5,385 nt of DNA, from positions 1 to 5,385 of the forward strand of contig JBKHDD010000254.1 in the NCBI GenBank assembly GCA_046541515.1, given 5' to 3'. The translations under genes were made by a program, and so were the position numbers. Each line of letters opens with the position of its first letter. Positions within the stretch are counted from its first letter, which is position 1. The notes under the pieces are model-generated. The model was given only the letters and a program-made list of their open reading frames with translations. It did no database searches and was not told the origin of the DNA. Of the stretch, positions 1-5,385 are shown in pieces. This DNA comes from CAYFVR01 sp046541515. Lineage in GTDB: Bacteria; Desulfobacterota; Desulfobacteria; Desulfobacterales; Desulfococcaceae.

Positions 1-1
1 G

Positions 2-2686
2 CGGCGTTGGATGATAGCCCGGTTCCGGTTCTCCGGTTTCCGGCGTGTTTCGTAGGGATTCGTCCCCCGGCGGAACGATCCCGGCCCCGGTGCTCCCGTC
101 GTCCGATGCCCCGCCTGAAAAGGAAATTTCCAAGAAAGGTTTGGGGAGACTGTTTTTTTCGGTAATCGGTTTTTCCTCCCGTCCATTTGGATTCACGGCC
201 GAGGTTTTCCAGGCCGATCCCAACGGCCGAAAGCGGCCCGGCAACCGGGGAGGTTCCGGCCGAGCGGGCGTCTTGGGTTCATTTTTCTGCGGCGGCCCTT
301 TTTGGGAGAATCCCCGGCTCTCTTCCCAAAGGGGCGGGGACTCGGACGCCTCGGCGTTCTCCTTTCGGGCCTTCCGAAACGCGCCCACGGGCAACGCCGG
401 TTGGATTTCCGCCGGTTTGCCTTCCGGCGGCGGAGTTTCCCGAAGGGTTTCCAGCAGCGTTTTCGACGCCGCCTTGTCGATGGGCCGGTTGCCGGAGCCG
501 CATTTGGGGGAGTGGACGCAGGAAGGACAGCCGGTTTCGCAGGGGCAGTCGGCGATGGCGCGAAGGGTGGTTTCCAGCAGCGCCTCCGCCTTGCCGAAGG
601 CCAGCCGGGTCAGCCCCGCGCCCCCGGGAATTCCGTCGTAGATGAACACCGCCGGTCCTCCGATCTGGGGATGGAACGGCGTGGAAATTCCGCCAAGATC
701 GTTCCGGTCGGCCATGATCAGCAGCGGCAGGATGCCGATGGCGGCGTGCTCCATGGCGTGGATGGCGCCCATGAAATGCAGCTCCCGATCCGTCAGCGCC
801 TGGAACACCGGCGGCGGGACGTGGAACCAGAGCCCTTCGGTTTCGAAAACTTGGGGCGGCAAGTCCAGCGGAAAGACGTTGATCTTCCGGCGGCCGTGAA
901 GTTGCACCGTTTCGTAGCCGGTCACCTGATCGGTCACCCGCAGCCGGCCGAAGCCGATGGGCGCGCCCCAGGCGGTTCCCCGGGCCAGCGGTTCCAGAAT
1001 GGCCGTCTCCTTCACGGCCCGGACGCGGGTGTAATGGTTCACCTTGGCGGGGGCCACCCGGGCGGTGCGGGTTCCCAGGTCCAGGTTGCGGACGAGATAG
1101 GTCCGTCCATTGTGCAGGTAGACCGCGCCGGGATGGGTTTCCCGAAAGGCGCGGAAGGCGTCCACCTCGCCGCAACGCTCCCCGTTTTCGCCGACGATGG
1201 TGAACCGGTCGCCGGTTCCCCGCAAATCCACGTCCCGCTGGGGCGCCTTCCGGCGGCTGTACAGCGTTCCGCCGTCCGCGCTTCGCAGTAGGTTTCCTTG
1301 GGATTCCAACGTCTCCACCGCCCGCCGGGCCGCTTTGGATTGGAGAATCGGTTCCGAGGATTCCAGGGGAACCTCGGCGGCGGCGCAGATCAGGTGTTTT
1401 TCCAAAATGTTGGCATTTTCCGGATTCACCACCGTGTCCTCCGGCGGGCGGCGCAGCAGCTCTTCGGGATGGCGGATGAAATACTGGTCCAGGGCGTCCT
1501 CTCCGGCCACCAGAATCACGGCGGAATCCCGGCCGGCGCGTCCCACCCGGCCCGCCCGTTGCCAAGTGGCGGCGGCGGTGCCGGGATAGCCCACCAGCAG
1601 GCAGAGATCCAAATCGCCGATGTCGATGCCCAGCTCCAGGGCGCTGGTGGAGATCACCGCCAGGAGGTCGCCGCCGGCGAGCCGCGCTTCGATTTCCCGC
1701 CGTTCTTCCGGCAGAAATCCGGCGCGGTAGGCGGCGATTCGGCCCGCGTAGGGTCCGGAGCGGCGGCCGGCCCACATGGCGATCAGCTCGGCGAGCCGCC
1801 GGGATTGGGCGTAGACGATGGTGCGCAGCCCCCGATGGAGCGCGGCTTTGAGCAGAAGAATCGCGGCCTGGGCGGGGCCGGTGTGGGGCTCAATGAGGAC
1901 CAGATGTTTGCGTCCCCGGGGCGCCCCGGTTCGATCCACCCGGTCCACCGGAAGCCCGGTCAACTGGGACGCCAGGGTGTCGGGATTGCCCACCGTGGCG
2001 GAGCTGAACACGAAGACCGGATCGCTGCCGTAATACCGGCACAGCCGGATCAGCCTCCGGAACACCTGGGCCATGTGTGCGCCCATCACGCCCCGGTAGG
2101 TGTGAACTTCGTCCACCACCACGAATGTCAGATTCCGGAAAAATTCGGTCCACGAAGCGTGGTAGGGCAAAAGCGCCAGATGGAGCATGTCCGGATTGGT
2201 GAACAGGACGTTGGGCGGCTTCCGGCGGATTTTCCGGCGTTCGGCGTCCGGAGTGTCGCCGTCGTAGATGGCGGCCGCGGCGGGAATGGCGGGGGCCATG
2301 GCGGCCAGTTCCCGGAAACTTCGGAGCTGATCCTGGGCCAGGGCCTTGAGCGGGAAGAGGTAGAGCGCCCGGGCGGACGGGGTTTCCAGAATCCGCTCCA
2401 GCACCGGCAGATTGTACGCCAGGGTTTTCCCGCTGGCCGTGGGCGTGGCCACCACCACGTTGCGTCCCTTCCGGACCCGGTCCACCGCCTCGGCCTGGTG
2501 GCGGTACAGCGCCTCGATGCCCCGGTCCCGCAGGCGGACGGAGATGGCGTCCGGCCAGGGCCGTTCCGGGTCGGCCGTTTCCCCCGGGGATTCCGGAAGC
2601 AGGGCGTGGTGGGCGATCTGTCCGGAAAACCGGGGGGACTGGATGAGCGCTTCGATGTATTCGTTGACGTCGGTGGAAAGGGGCAT
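2..2686 (-). CDS. DEAD/DEAH-box helicase with DUF1998-type Cys cluster (MrfA/YprA-like), 3' end missing
   Basis: ATP-dependent superfamily 2 DNA helicase; the family includes Bacillus MrfA (YprA), which acts in repair of mitomycin-type DNA damage. I translated 895 codons without a stop, so the end lies beyond the left edge. Seen: a Q-type motif (LYRHQAEAV, ~60-68), Walker A ATPTASGKT (80-88), FPLKALAQDQ (111-120), TNPDML (163-168), DEVH (192-195), SAT (229-231), TIVYAQSRRLAEL (289-301), STSALELGIDIG (346-357) and arginine-finger motif QRAGRVGRAGR (376-386). The DUF1998 part follows (~640-730), with HAMEHA (643-648), YDGIPGGAGL (683-692) and the cluster C714-x-C716-x3-C720-x2-C723, plus C729, typical of a bound zinc. 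After ~750 comes a Pro/Glu/Ser-rich tail. ATG 2686 is the only in-frame ATG after the stop at 2858; its ribosome site is weak (GGA, four bases upstream). The family is nearly certain; a repair role here is inferred by homology. Confidence 0.95.
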   Translation of the reverse strand, partial: MPLSTDVNEYIEALIQSPRFSGQIAHHALLPESPGETADPERPWPDAISVRLRDRGIEALYRHQAEAVDRVRKGRNVVVATPTASGKTLAYNLPVLERILETPSARALYLFPLKALAQDQLRSFRELAAMAPAIPAAAAIYDGDTPDAERRKIRRKPPNVLFTNPDMLHLALLPYHASWTEFFRNLTFVVVDEVHTYRGVMGAHMAQVFRRLIRLCRYYGSDPVFVFSSATVGNPDTLASQLTGLPVDRVDRTGAPRGRKHLVLIEPHTGPAQAAILLLKAALHRGLRTIVYAQSRRLAELIAMWAGRRSGPYAGRIAAYRAGFLPEERREIEARLAGGDLLAVISTSALELGIDIGDLDLCLLVGYPGTAAATWQRAGRVGRAGRDSAVILVAGEDALDQYFIRHPEELLRRPPEDTVVNPENANILEKHLICAAAEVPLESSEPILQSKAARRAVETLESQGNLLRSADGGTLYSRRKAPQRDVDLRGTGDRFTIVGENGERCGEVDAFRAFRETHPGAVYLHNGRTYLVRNLDLGTRTARVAPAKVNHYTRVRAVKETAILEPLARGTAWGAPIGFGRLRVTDQVTGYETVQLHGRRKINVFPLDLPPQVFETEGLWFHVPPPVFQALTDRELHFMGAIHAMEHAAIGILPLLIMADRNDLGGISTPFHPQIGGPAVFIYDGIPGGAGLTRLAFGKAEALLETTLRAIADCPCETGCPSCVHSPKCGSGNRPIDKAASKTLLETLRETPPPEGKPAEIQPALPVGAFRKARKENAEASESPPLWEESRGFSQKGPPQKNEPKTPARPEPPRLPGRFRPLGSAWKTSAVNPNGREEKPITEKNSLPKPFLEISFSGGASDDGSTGAGIVPPGDESLRNTPETGEPEPGYHPTP

Positions 2687-2799
2687 GAAATCCGTCTGGG
2701 AAGGCGTTTTTGAAAGCGGGAGGATACCAGATTCCCCGGGACGGGGGAAGGATTTCAACGGCGCGGCCGTCCATAGAGGGCGAGGTGGGATTTCAAATT

Positions 2800-2817
2800 G
2801 GCGGGGTTTCACCCGCC
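2800..2817 (-). terminator. Weak hairpin after the DUF29 gene, possible terminator
   Basis: GGCGGG (2800-2805) can pair with CCCGCC (2812-2817) around a six-base loop, 41 bases past the DUF29 stop. On the minus strand it is followed by AATTTGAAATC, which has only three consecutive T residues. It could give partial termination or attenuation between the DUF29 gene and the helicase, but the T tract is poor and it may have no function. Confidence 0.25.
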
Positions 2818-2857
2818 CATGGTACGAGATTTCGTTCGTCCCAACGATCGGAACTGG

Positions 2858-3325
2858 CTACGCGGGCGGAAAGAAATCGGAATCCAGAAGCTCTTCCAAG
2901 GTGTAGGGACATTGGGCGGGAAATGTTTCCGGAGACAGTCCGGTCTCTTCGGCCGCGAGGTCCACCGAATCGGGATACGCGTCGAATACCGCGGCGGGCA
3001 AAAAGGATCGAAGCCCCGGGGATTTTTTCAGCCGCCGCTGAATCCGTTTTCGTTGTTCCAGGATGGTGCTCCGCCAGCTTTCCCCCTTGAACTCCCGCCA
3101 TCGTTCCGAAAGCGTCCGGTATTGGAATTGCCATTTCAGCAGATGGGCCATCAGGATCAGCAGCCGGCTTTCCAGTTCGTTGCGCTCGCTCCGACCCATG
3201 TCTTCCAGCTCCTCCACCAAGTGGTCGATATCCAGCTCCGAGAATTTCCCTTTTCGCAGAAGCTCGGCGTTTTTCTTCGCCCACTCGGCGTAGTTCCGGT
3301 CATACAGCGTTTGCAGATTTTCCAT
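2858..3325 (-). CDS. DUF29 family protein, complete, 155 aa
   Basis: Small soluble, mostly helical protein of the DUF29 family (Pfam), for which I know no established biochemical function; it is common and often multicopy in cyanobacteria and scattered in proteobacteria. The sequence carries the family hallmarks in order: an N-terminal YDRNYAEW segment (8-15), ELLRKGKFSELDIDHLVEEL (21-40), the signature MGRSERNELESRL (43-55), HLLKWQFQ (61-68), SWRSTILEQRKRI (83-95) and the C-terminal AAEETGL...FPAQCPYTLEELLD (124-148). The length is normal for the family. ATG 3325 is chosen because GGGAG stands eight bases upstream and the family alignment begins here; the in-frame ATG at 3340 overlaps that ribosome site, and the frame open further upstream to ~3529 runs through a terminator and promoter. 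No signal peptide or membrane segment. It has its own promoter and terminator-insulated 5' side. Family assignment is firm, function unknown. Confidence 0.95.
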   Translation of the reverse strand: MENLQTLYDRNYAEWAKKNAELLRKGKFSELDIDHLVEELEDMGRSERNELESRLLILMAHLLKWQFQYRTLSERWREFKGESWRSTILEQRKRIQRRLKKSPGLRSFLPAAVFDAYPDSVDLAAEETGLSPETFPAQCPYTLEELLDSDFFPPA

Positions 3326-3333
3326 TTTTTCCA

Positions 3334-3338
3334 CTCCC
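3334..3338 (-). promoter_or_regulatory. Ribosome binding site of the DUF29 gene
   Basis: GGGAG on the minus strand, eight bases before ATG 3325. It decides the start: the alternative in-frame ATG at 3340 sits on top of this site and has no purine-rich motif of its own. Confidence 0.75.
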
Positions 3339-3358
3339 ATTGAAAATATTCCATACCA

Positions 3359-3387
3359 TTCATAAAGGAAAGACAGGGAACTTTCAA
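3359..3387 (-). promoter_or_regulatory. Candidate sigma70-type promoter for the DUF29 gene
   Basis: Read on the minus strand, TTGAAA (3387-3382, five of six consensus bases) and TATGAA (3364-3359, four of six) are separated by exactly 17 bases. A start site near 3352 would leave a leader of about 27 bases before ATG 3325. The element lies between the terminator of the previous gene and the DUF29 ribosome site, in the most AT-rich part of the window, which supports it. It is a pattern match only. Confidence 0.6.
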
Positions 3388-3420
3388 GAAATGGAAAAGG
3401 CGGCCATTCCGCGGCCGGGG

Positions 3421-3461
3421 AAAGAGACAAAACGGGCGCGGAGGAACTCCCCCGCGCCCGT
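3421..3461 (-). terminator. Intrinsic terminator downstream of the molybdoenzyme gene
   Basis: A perfect 10-bp stem, ACGGGCGCGG at 3432-3441 with CCGCGCCCGT at 3452-3461, closes a 10-base loop in which a further GG/CC pair can form. Read on the minus strand, the stem is followed at once by TTTTGTCTCTTT, the U-rich tract of a Rho-independent terminator. The plus-strand side (3462-3478) is only loosely T-rich, so any bidirectional action would be weaker. It lies 132 bases past the molybdoenzyme stop and just upstream of the DUF29 promoter, so it separates the two transcription units. Confidence 0.85.
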
Positions 3462-3553
3462 GATTGTTGCCTTATTTCAACCGCCGATCGGCTTGCCGCC
3501 CAGGCAGGCCGTTCACTTGGGTATTCCAAACGAACGACGGAGCCTGATTTGGC

Positions 3554-3576
3554 GGGGGCGTATGCGATACGCCCCC
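3554..3576. repeat. Perfect 10-bp palindrome, REP-like hairpin just after the molybdoenzyme stop
   Basis: GGGGGCGTAT (3554-3563) and ATACGCCCCC (3567-3576) are exact inverted arms around a three-base GCG loop, 16 bases past the TAG of the molybdoenzyme. There is no T tract right after it on the minus strand (GCCAAATC follows), so it is not a standard intrinsic terminator. The form 'GGGGCG...CGCCCC just outside a gene' resembles dispersed REP-type palindromes that I recall from many proteobacterial genomes. With one copy visible, its repeat nature is inferred; it may also act as an mRNA 3'-end stabiliser. Confidence 0.5.
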
Positions 3577-3592
3577 ACAGAATTTTGCCGAA

Positions 3593-5385
3593 CTACAGCT
3601 TGCTCACCTCCACGAAATGCTCCTGGTAGGCGATGGCGCCGCCGGCCTTGTCCCATTTCTCCAGCCCGCCCTTCATAAATTTCTGATCGGCCAGACCGCG
3701 GCCAAAGGCCCGGCTTTCCACCGGAAGGGTGTGGCCGAAGCCGTGGACCACGAAGACCGCCTCCGGATGGATGAACTCGGTCACCTTGGCCTTGATGGTT
3801 TCGCTGTAGCCGTTCTGGGAAACCCGGACGGTTTCGCCGTCGGCGATCTTCAGGCGTCCGGCCGCGTCTTTGTTGATCCAGAGGACGTTTTCCGGCATCT
3901 GCTCGAAGAGCATGGGGTTGTTCACCGAGTTGCCCTGGGTGTGAAGGGCGCAGCGGCCAAAGGTGAGGCGGAACTGGCCCTCCGGCGGACGTTCCATTGT
4001 TTCGTAGGGCAGCAGGGAGGGAAGGCCGACGTTTTCCAGTCGCTCGGTGACGACCTCGATCTTTCCCGAGGGCGTTTTGAACTTCAGCTCCTCCATGGGA
4101 ATATAGCGCTTCTCGTCGCCGAGGGAAACCTTGCCGCCCTCCGCGAAGTCCTCGATGGAGACGCCGGTGCCTTCCAATTGGAAGTTCCAGACATCTTCGA
4201 TGGACTCGAAAGCCAGCTCGTCCAGCCCCAGCCGCTTGGCCAGGCCGGCCCAGATTTCCCATTCCGCCTTGCTGTCGTAGCGGGGCTGCACCGCCCGTTG
4301 CCGCATGAAAAAGTAGGGGGACAGACTGTTTTTGGTGGCGACAATGCTTTCCCGTTCCAGGTAGGTGGAAAGCGGCAACACCACGTCGGAATACCATGCG
4401 GTGTCCGACCAGGAGAAGGTGATGGACAACATGAAATCCAGATTGTCGAACCATTTTTTCAATTGGTCGGGGTCGGGATAGCCCATGAGCGGATTGTGCC
4501 GAAAGCAGATGTACGCCTTGACCGGGTAGGGCTCCTCCGAGCCCATGGCTTTGTAGAGCAAATGCCCAAGGCCGGGTCCGGACTCGATGTGGGGATACAG
4601 CCACCCGGCCCCGTCGGCCTGTTTCTCCTCGGGGCGGGGATACAGGTCCTGCATGGACTTCAGCCCCTTGCGGCCCACGTCGCCGGGCTTGCTCACCAAG
4701 GGCAGGCCCCCCTTTGCGCCGAGCGAGCCGAGCAGGGCGTTGATCAAATAGATGCTTCGGCAGACGTAGAAGGAATGGCTGTAGCGCGCCGCCATCCAGC
4801 CCGGATGCCAGAGCACCGCCGGCGCGGCCTCGGCCAGTTGCCGAACAAAGGCCCGAATGCGGTCGGCCGGGACGCCGGTTTCGATCTCGGCCCATTCCGG
4901 CGTGTAGGGCGCCACGAAGCTTTCCAGTTGGTCCAGGTCCTTGATGTGGAGTCGGGCGTATTCCTTGTTGTACATCTTCTGGTAAATCAACTCGTGAATC
5001 ACCGACAAGTTGAAGGCATAGTCGGAACCCGGCCGGACCAGGAAGAAATTGTCCGCCTTGGAGGCCGAAACCGTGGAGCGGATGTCGATGACCGTCAGCT
5101 TGCAGCCTTTTTCCATGGCGTCCATGAGGTTGTTGACCTCCTGGACGTTGATGGCTTCCAAAATGTTTCGGAACTGAAGGACCACGTGCCGGCTGTTTTT
5201 CAGGTCGTAGGACACGCCTTTGCGGCCCATTCCCATGACGGAGAGGGCGGCGTGCTGCACGTTCCGGGCGCAGGAGGCGTCGTGGTTGACGTAGTTCGGC
5301 GAACCAAGTCCCTTGATGAGCGCCCGATGCATGTCCCGGAAAGGACCGCCCCGGTCGGAGAGGGCAACGGTCCGGGGACCGCCAT
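3593..5385 (-). CDS. Molybdopterin oxidoreductase catalytic subunit, PhsA/PsrA-like, 5' end missing
   Basis: C-terminal 596 residues of a large complex iron-sulfur molybdoenzyme, DMSO-reductase superfamily, closest by eye to polysulfide/thiosulfate reductase catalytic subunits. Such enzymes normally work outside the cytoplasmic membrane with an iron-sulfur B subunit and a membrane quinol subunit. The signal peptide and N-terminal [4Fe-4S] cysteines would lie past the right edge. Counting from the first whole codon (5383): YVNHDASCARN with Cys38 where this group supplies the cysteine ligand of molybdenum; TVIDIRSTVSASKADNFF followed by RPGSD (117-121), the usual cofactor-binding segment; and a C-terminal molybdopterin-dinucleotide-binding domain with LWINKDAAGRLKIADGETV and HGFGH (547-551), a mark of the Phs/Psr group. 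It stops with TAG at 3593. The frame stays open to the right edge, so ATG 5332 is not the true start. Superfamily is nearly certain; substrate (polysulfide, thiosulfate or another sulfur or other oxyanion) is not determined by what is visible. Confidence 0.9.
   Translation of the reverse strand, partial: GGPRTVALSDRGGPFRDMHRALIKGLGSPNYVNHDASCARNVQHAALSVMGMGRKGVSYDLKNSRHVVLQFRNILEAINVQEVNNLMDAMEKGCKLTVIDIRSTVSASKADNFFLVRPGSDYAFNLSVIHELIYQKMYNKEYARLHIKDLDQLESFVAPYTPEWAEIETGVPADRIRAFVRQLAEAAPAVLWHPGWMAARYSHSFYVCRSIYLINALLGSLGAKGGLPLVSKPGDVGRKGLKSMQDLYPRPEEKQADGAGWLYPHIESGPGLGHLLYKAMGSEEPYPVKAYICFRHNPLMGYPDPDQLKKWFDNLDFMLSITFSWSDTAWYSDVVLPLSTYLERESIVATKNSLSPYFFMRQRAVQPRYDSKAEWEIWAGLAKRLGLDELAFESIEDVWNFQLEGTGVSIEDFAEGGKVSLGDEKRYIPMEELKFKTPSGKIEVVTERLENVGLPSLLPYETMERPPEGQFRLTFGRCALHTQGNSVNNPMLFEQMPENVLWINKDAAGRLKIADGETVRVSQNGYSETIKAKVTEFIHPEAVFVVHGFGHTLPVESRAFGRGLADQKFMKGGLEKWDKAGGAIAYQEHFVEVSKL

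Noticed and set aside
45..645. Plus-strand open frames at the left edge (45-641, 187-645)
   Set aside because: No recognisable domain, and overlap with the cysteine cluster and tail of the helicase on the opposite strand. The tail region is the only part where an alternative cannot be fully excluded.
1298..2713. 471-codon open frame on the plus strand opposite the helicase
   Set aside because: Its translation is Gly/Arg/His/Gln-rich without domains, while the opposite strand encodes the full set of SF2 helicase motifs. It is an antisense shadow of GC-rich coding sequence.
2734..2746. Small inverted repeat CCCCG-GGA-CGGGG upstream of the helicase start
   Set aside because: A five-base stem of only G and C with a three-base loop is expected by chance in this sequence, and no regulatory context supports it.
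279..2774. Two long minus-strand frames (279-1775 and 1890-2774) in the helicase region
   Set aside because: They read the same strand out of phase with the helicase and give Arg/Pro/Gly-rich translations. The phase starting at 2686 holds every conserved motif.
2768..2796. Possible promoter for the helicase (TTGAAA, 15-base spacer, TATGGA on the minus strand)
   Set aside because: The spacer is short and the -10 matches only three of six bases; too weak to annotate.
3477..3512. Short minus-strand frame ending in LGGKPIGG then TGA, before the terminator
   Set aside because: A stop codon lies just 11 codons upstream in the same frame, there is no start or ribosome site, and no homology was recognised.
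3326..3529. Longer DUF29 start with about 68 extra N-terminal residues
   Set aside because: The extension would run through the terminator and promoter, is Ser/Ala/Arg-rich with no family similarity, and ATG 3325 has its own GGGAG site.
3513..4895. 460-codon minus-strand frame inside the molybdoenzyme gene
   Set aside because: Low-complexity Gly/Arg/His-rich translation in a different phase from the conserved molybdopterin-binding motifs; a shadow frame.

Overview
The window is a GC-rich bacterial segment with three protein-coding genes, all on the minus strand and read from right to left. From right to left they are: the C-terminal ~596 residues of a molybdopterin oxidoreductase of the polysulfide/thiosulfate reductase type (its 5' end lies beyond the right edge), a small complete DUF29-family gene, and a large DEAD/DEAH-box helicase with a DUF1998-type cysteine cluster (MrfA/YprA-like), which runs off the left edge with no stop codon in the window. 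No rRNA, tRNA, CRISPR array, transposase or integrase was seen.

The gene content (a respiratory-type molybdoenzyme of the sulfur-compound family, DUF29, a DUF1998 helicase) and the strong GC bias at third codon positions suggest an anaerobic or facultative bacterium. Desulfobacterota (the former Deltaproteobacteria) fits best. This is inference from gene style; there is no taxonomic marker.

Layout: 3593-5385 is the molybdoenzyme, which looks like the last cistron of its transcript. The 267-base gap 3326-3592 holds a perfect 10-bp palindrome just after its stop codon, a convincing intrinsic terminator on the minus strand at 3421-3461, and a sigma70-like promoter at 3359-3387 for the next gene. 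The DUF29 gene is 2858-3325. A 171-base gap (2687-2857) with only a weak hairpin separates it from the helicase, which is open from 2686 to the left edge (895 codons). The helicase carries all core SF2 motifs and a zinc-type cysteine cluster, then an unusual proline-rich tail of more than 140 residues whose end is not visible.

The three genes do not look like one functional system. The terminator and new promoter separate respiration (molybdoenzyme) from the DUF29-helicase pair, which may or may not be cotranscribed. The most interesting points are the helicase tail, which could be a linker to a further domain beyond the edge, the palindrome that resembles dispersed REP-like repeats, and the molybdoenzyme catalytic gene standing at the end of its operon without partner subunits downstream. 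I see no clear evidence of a wholly new system.
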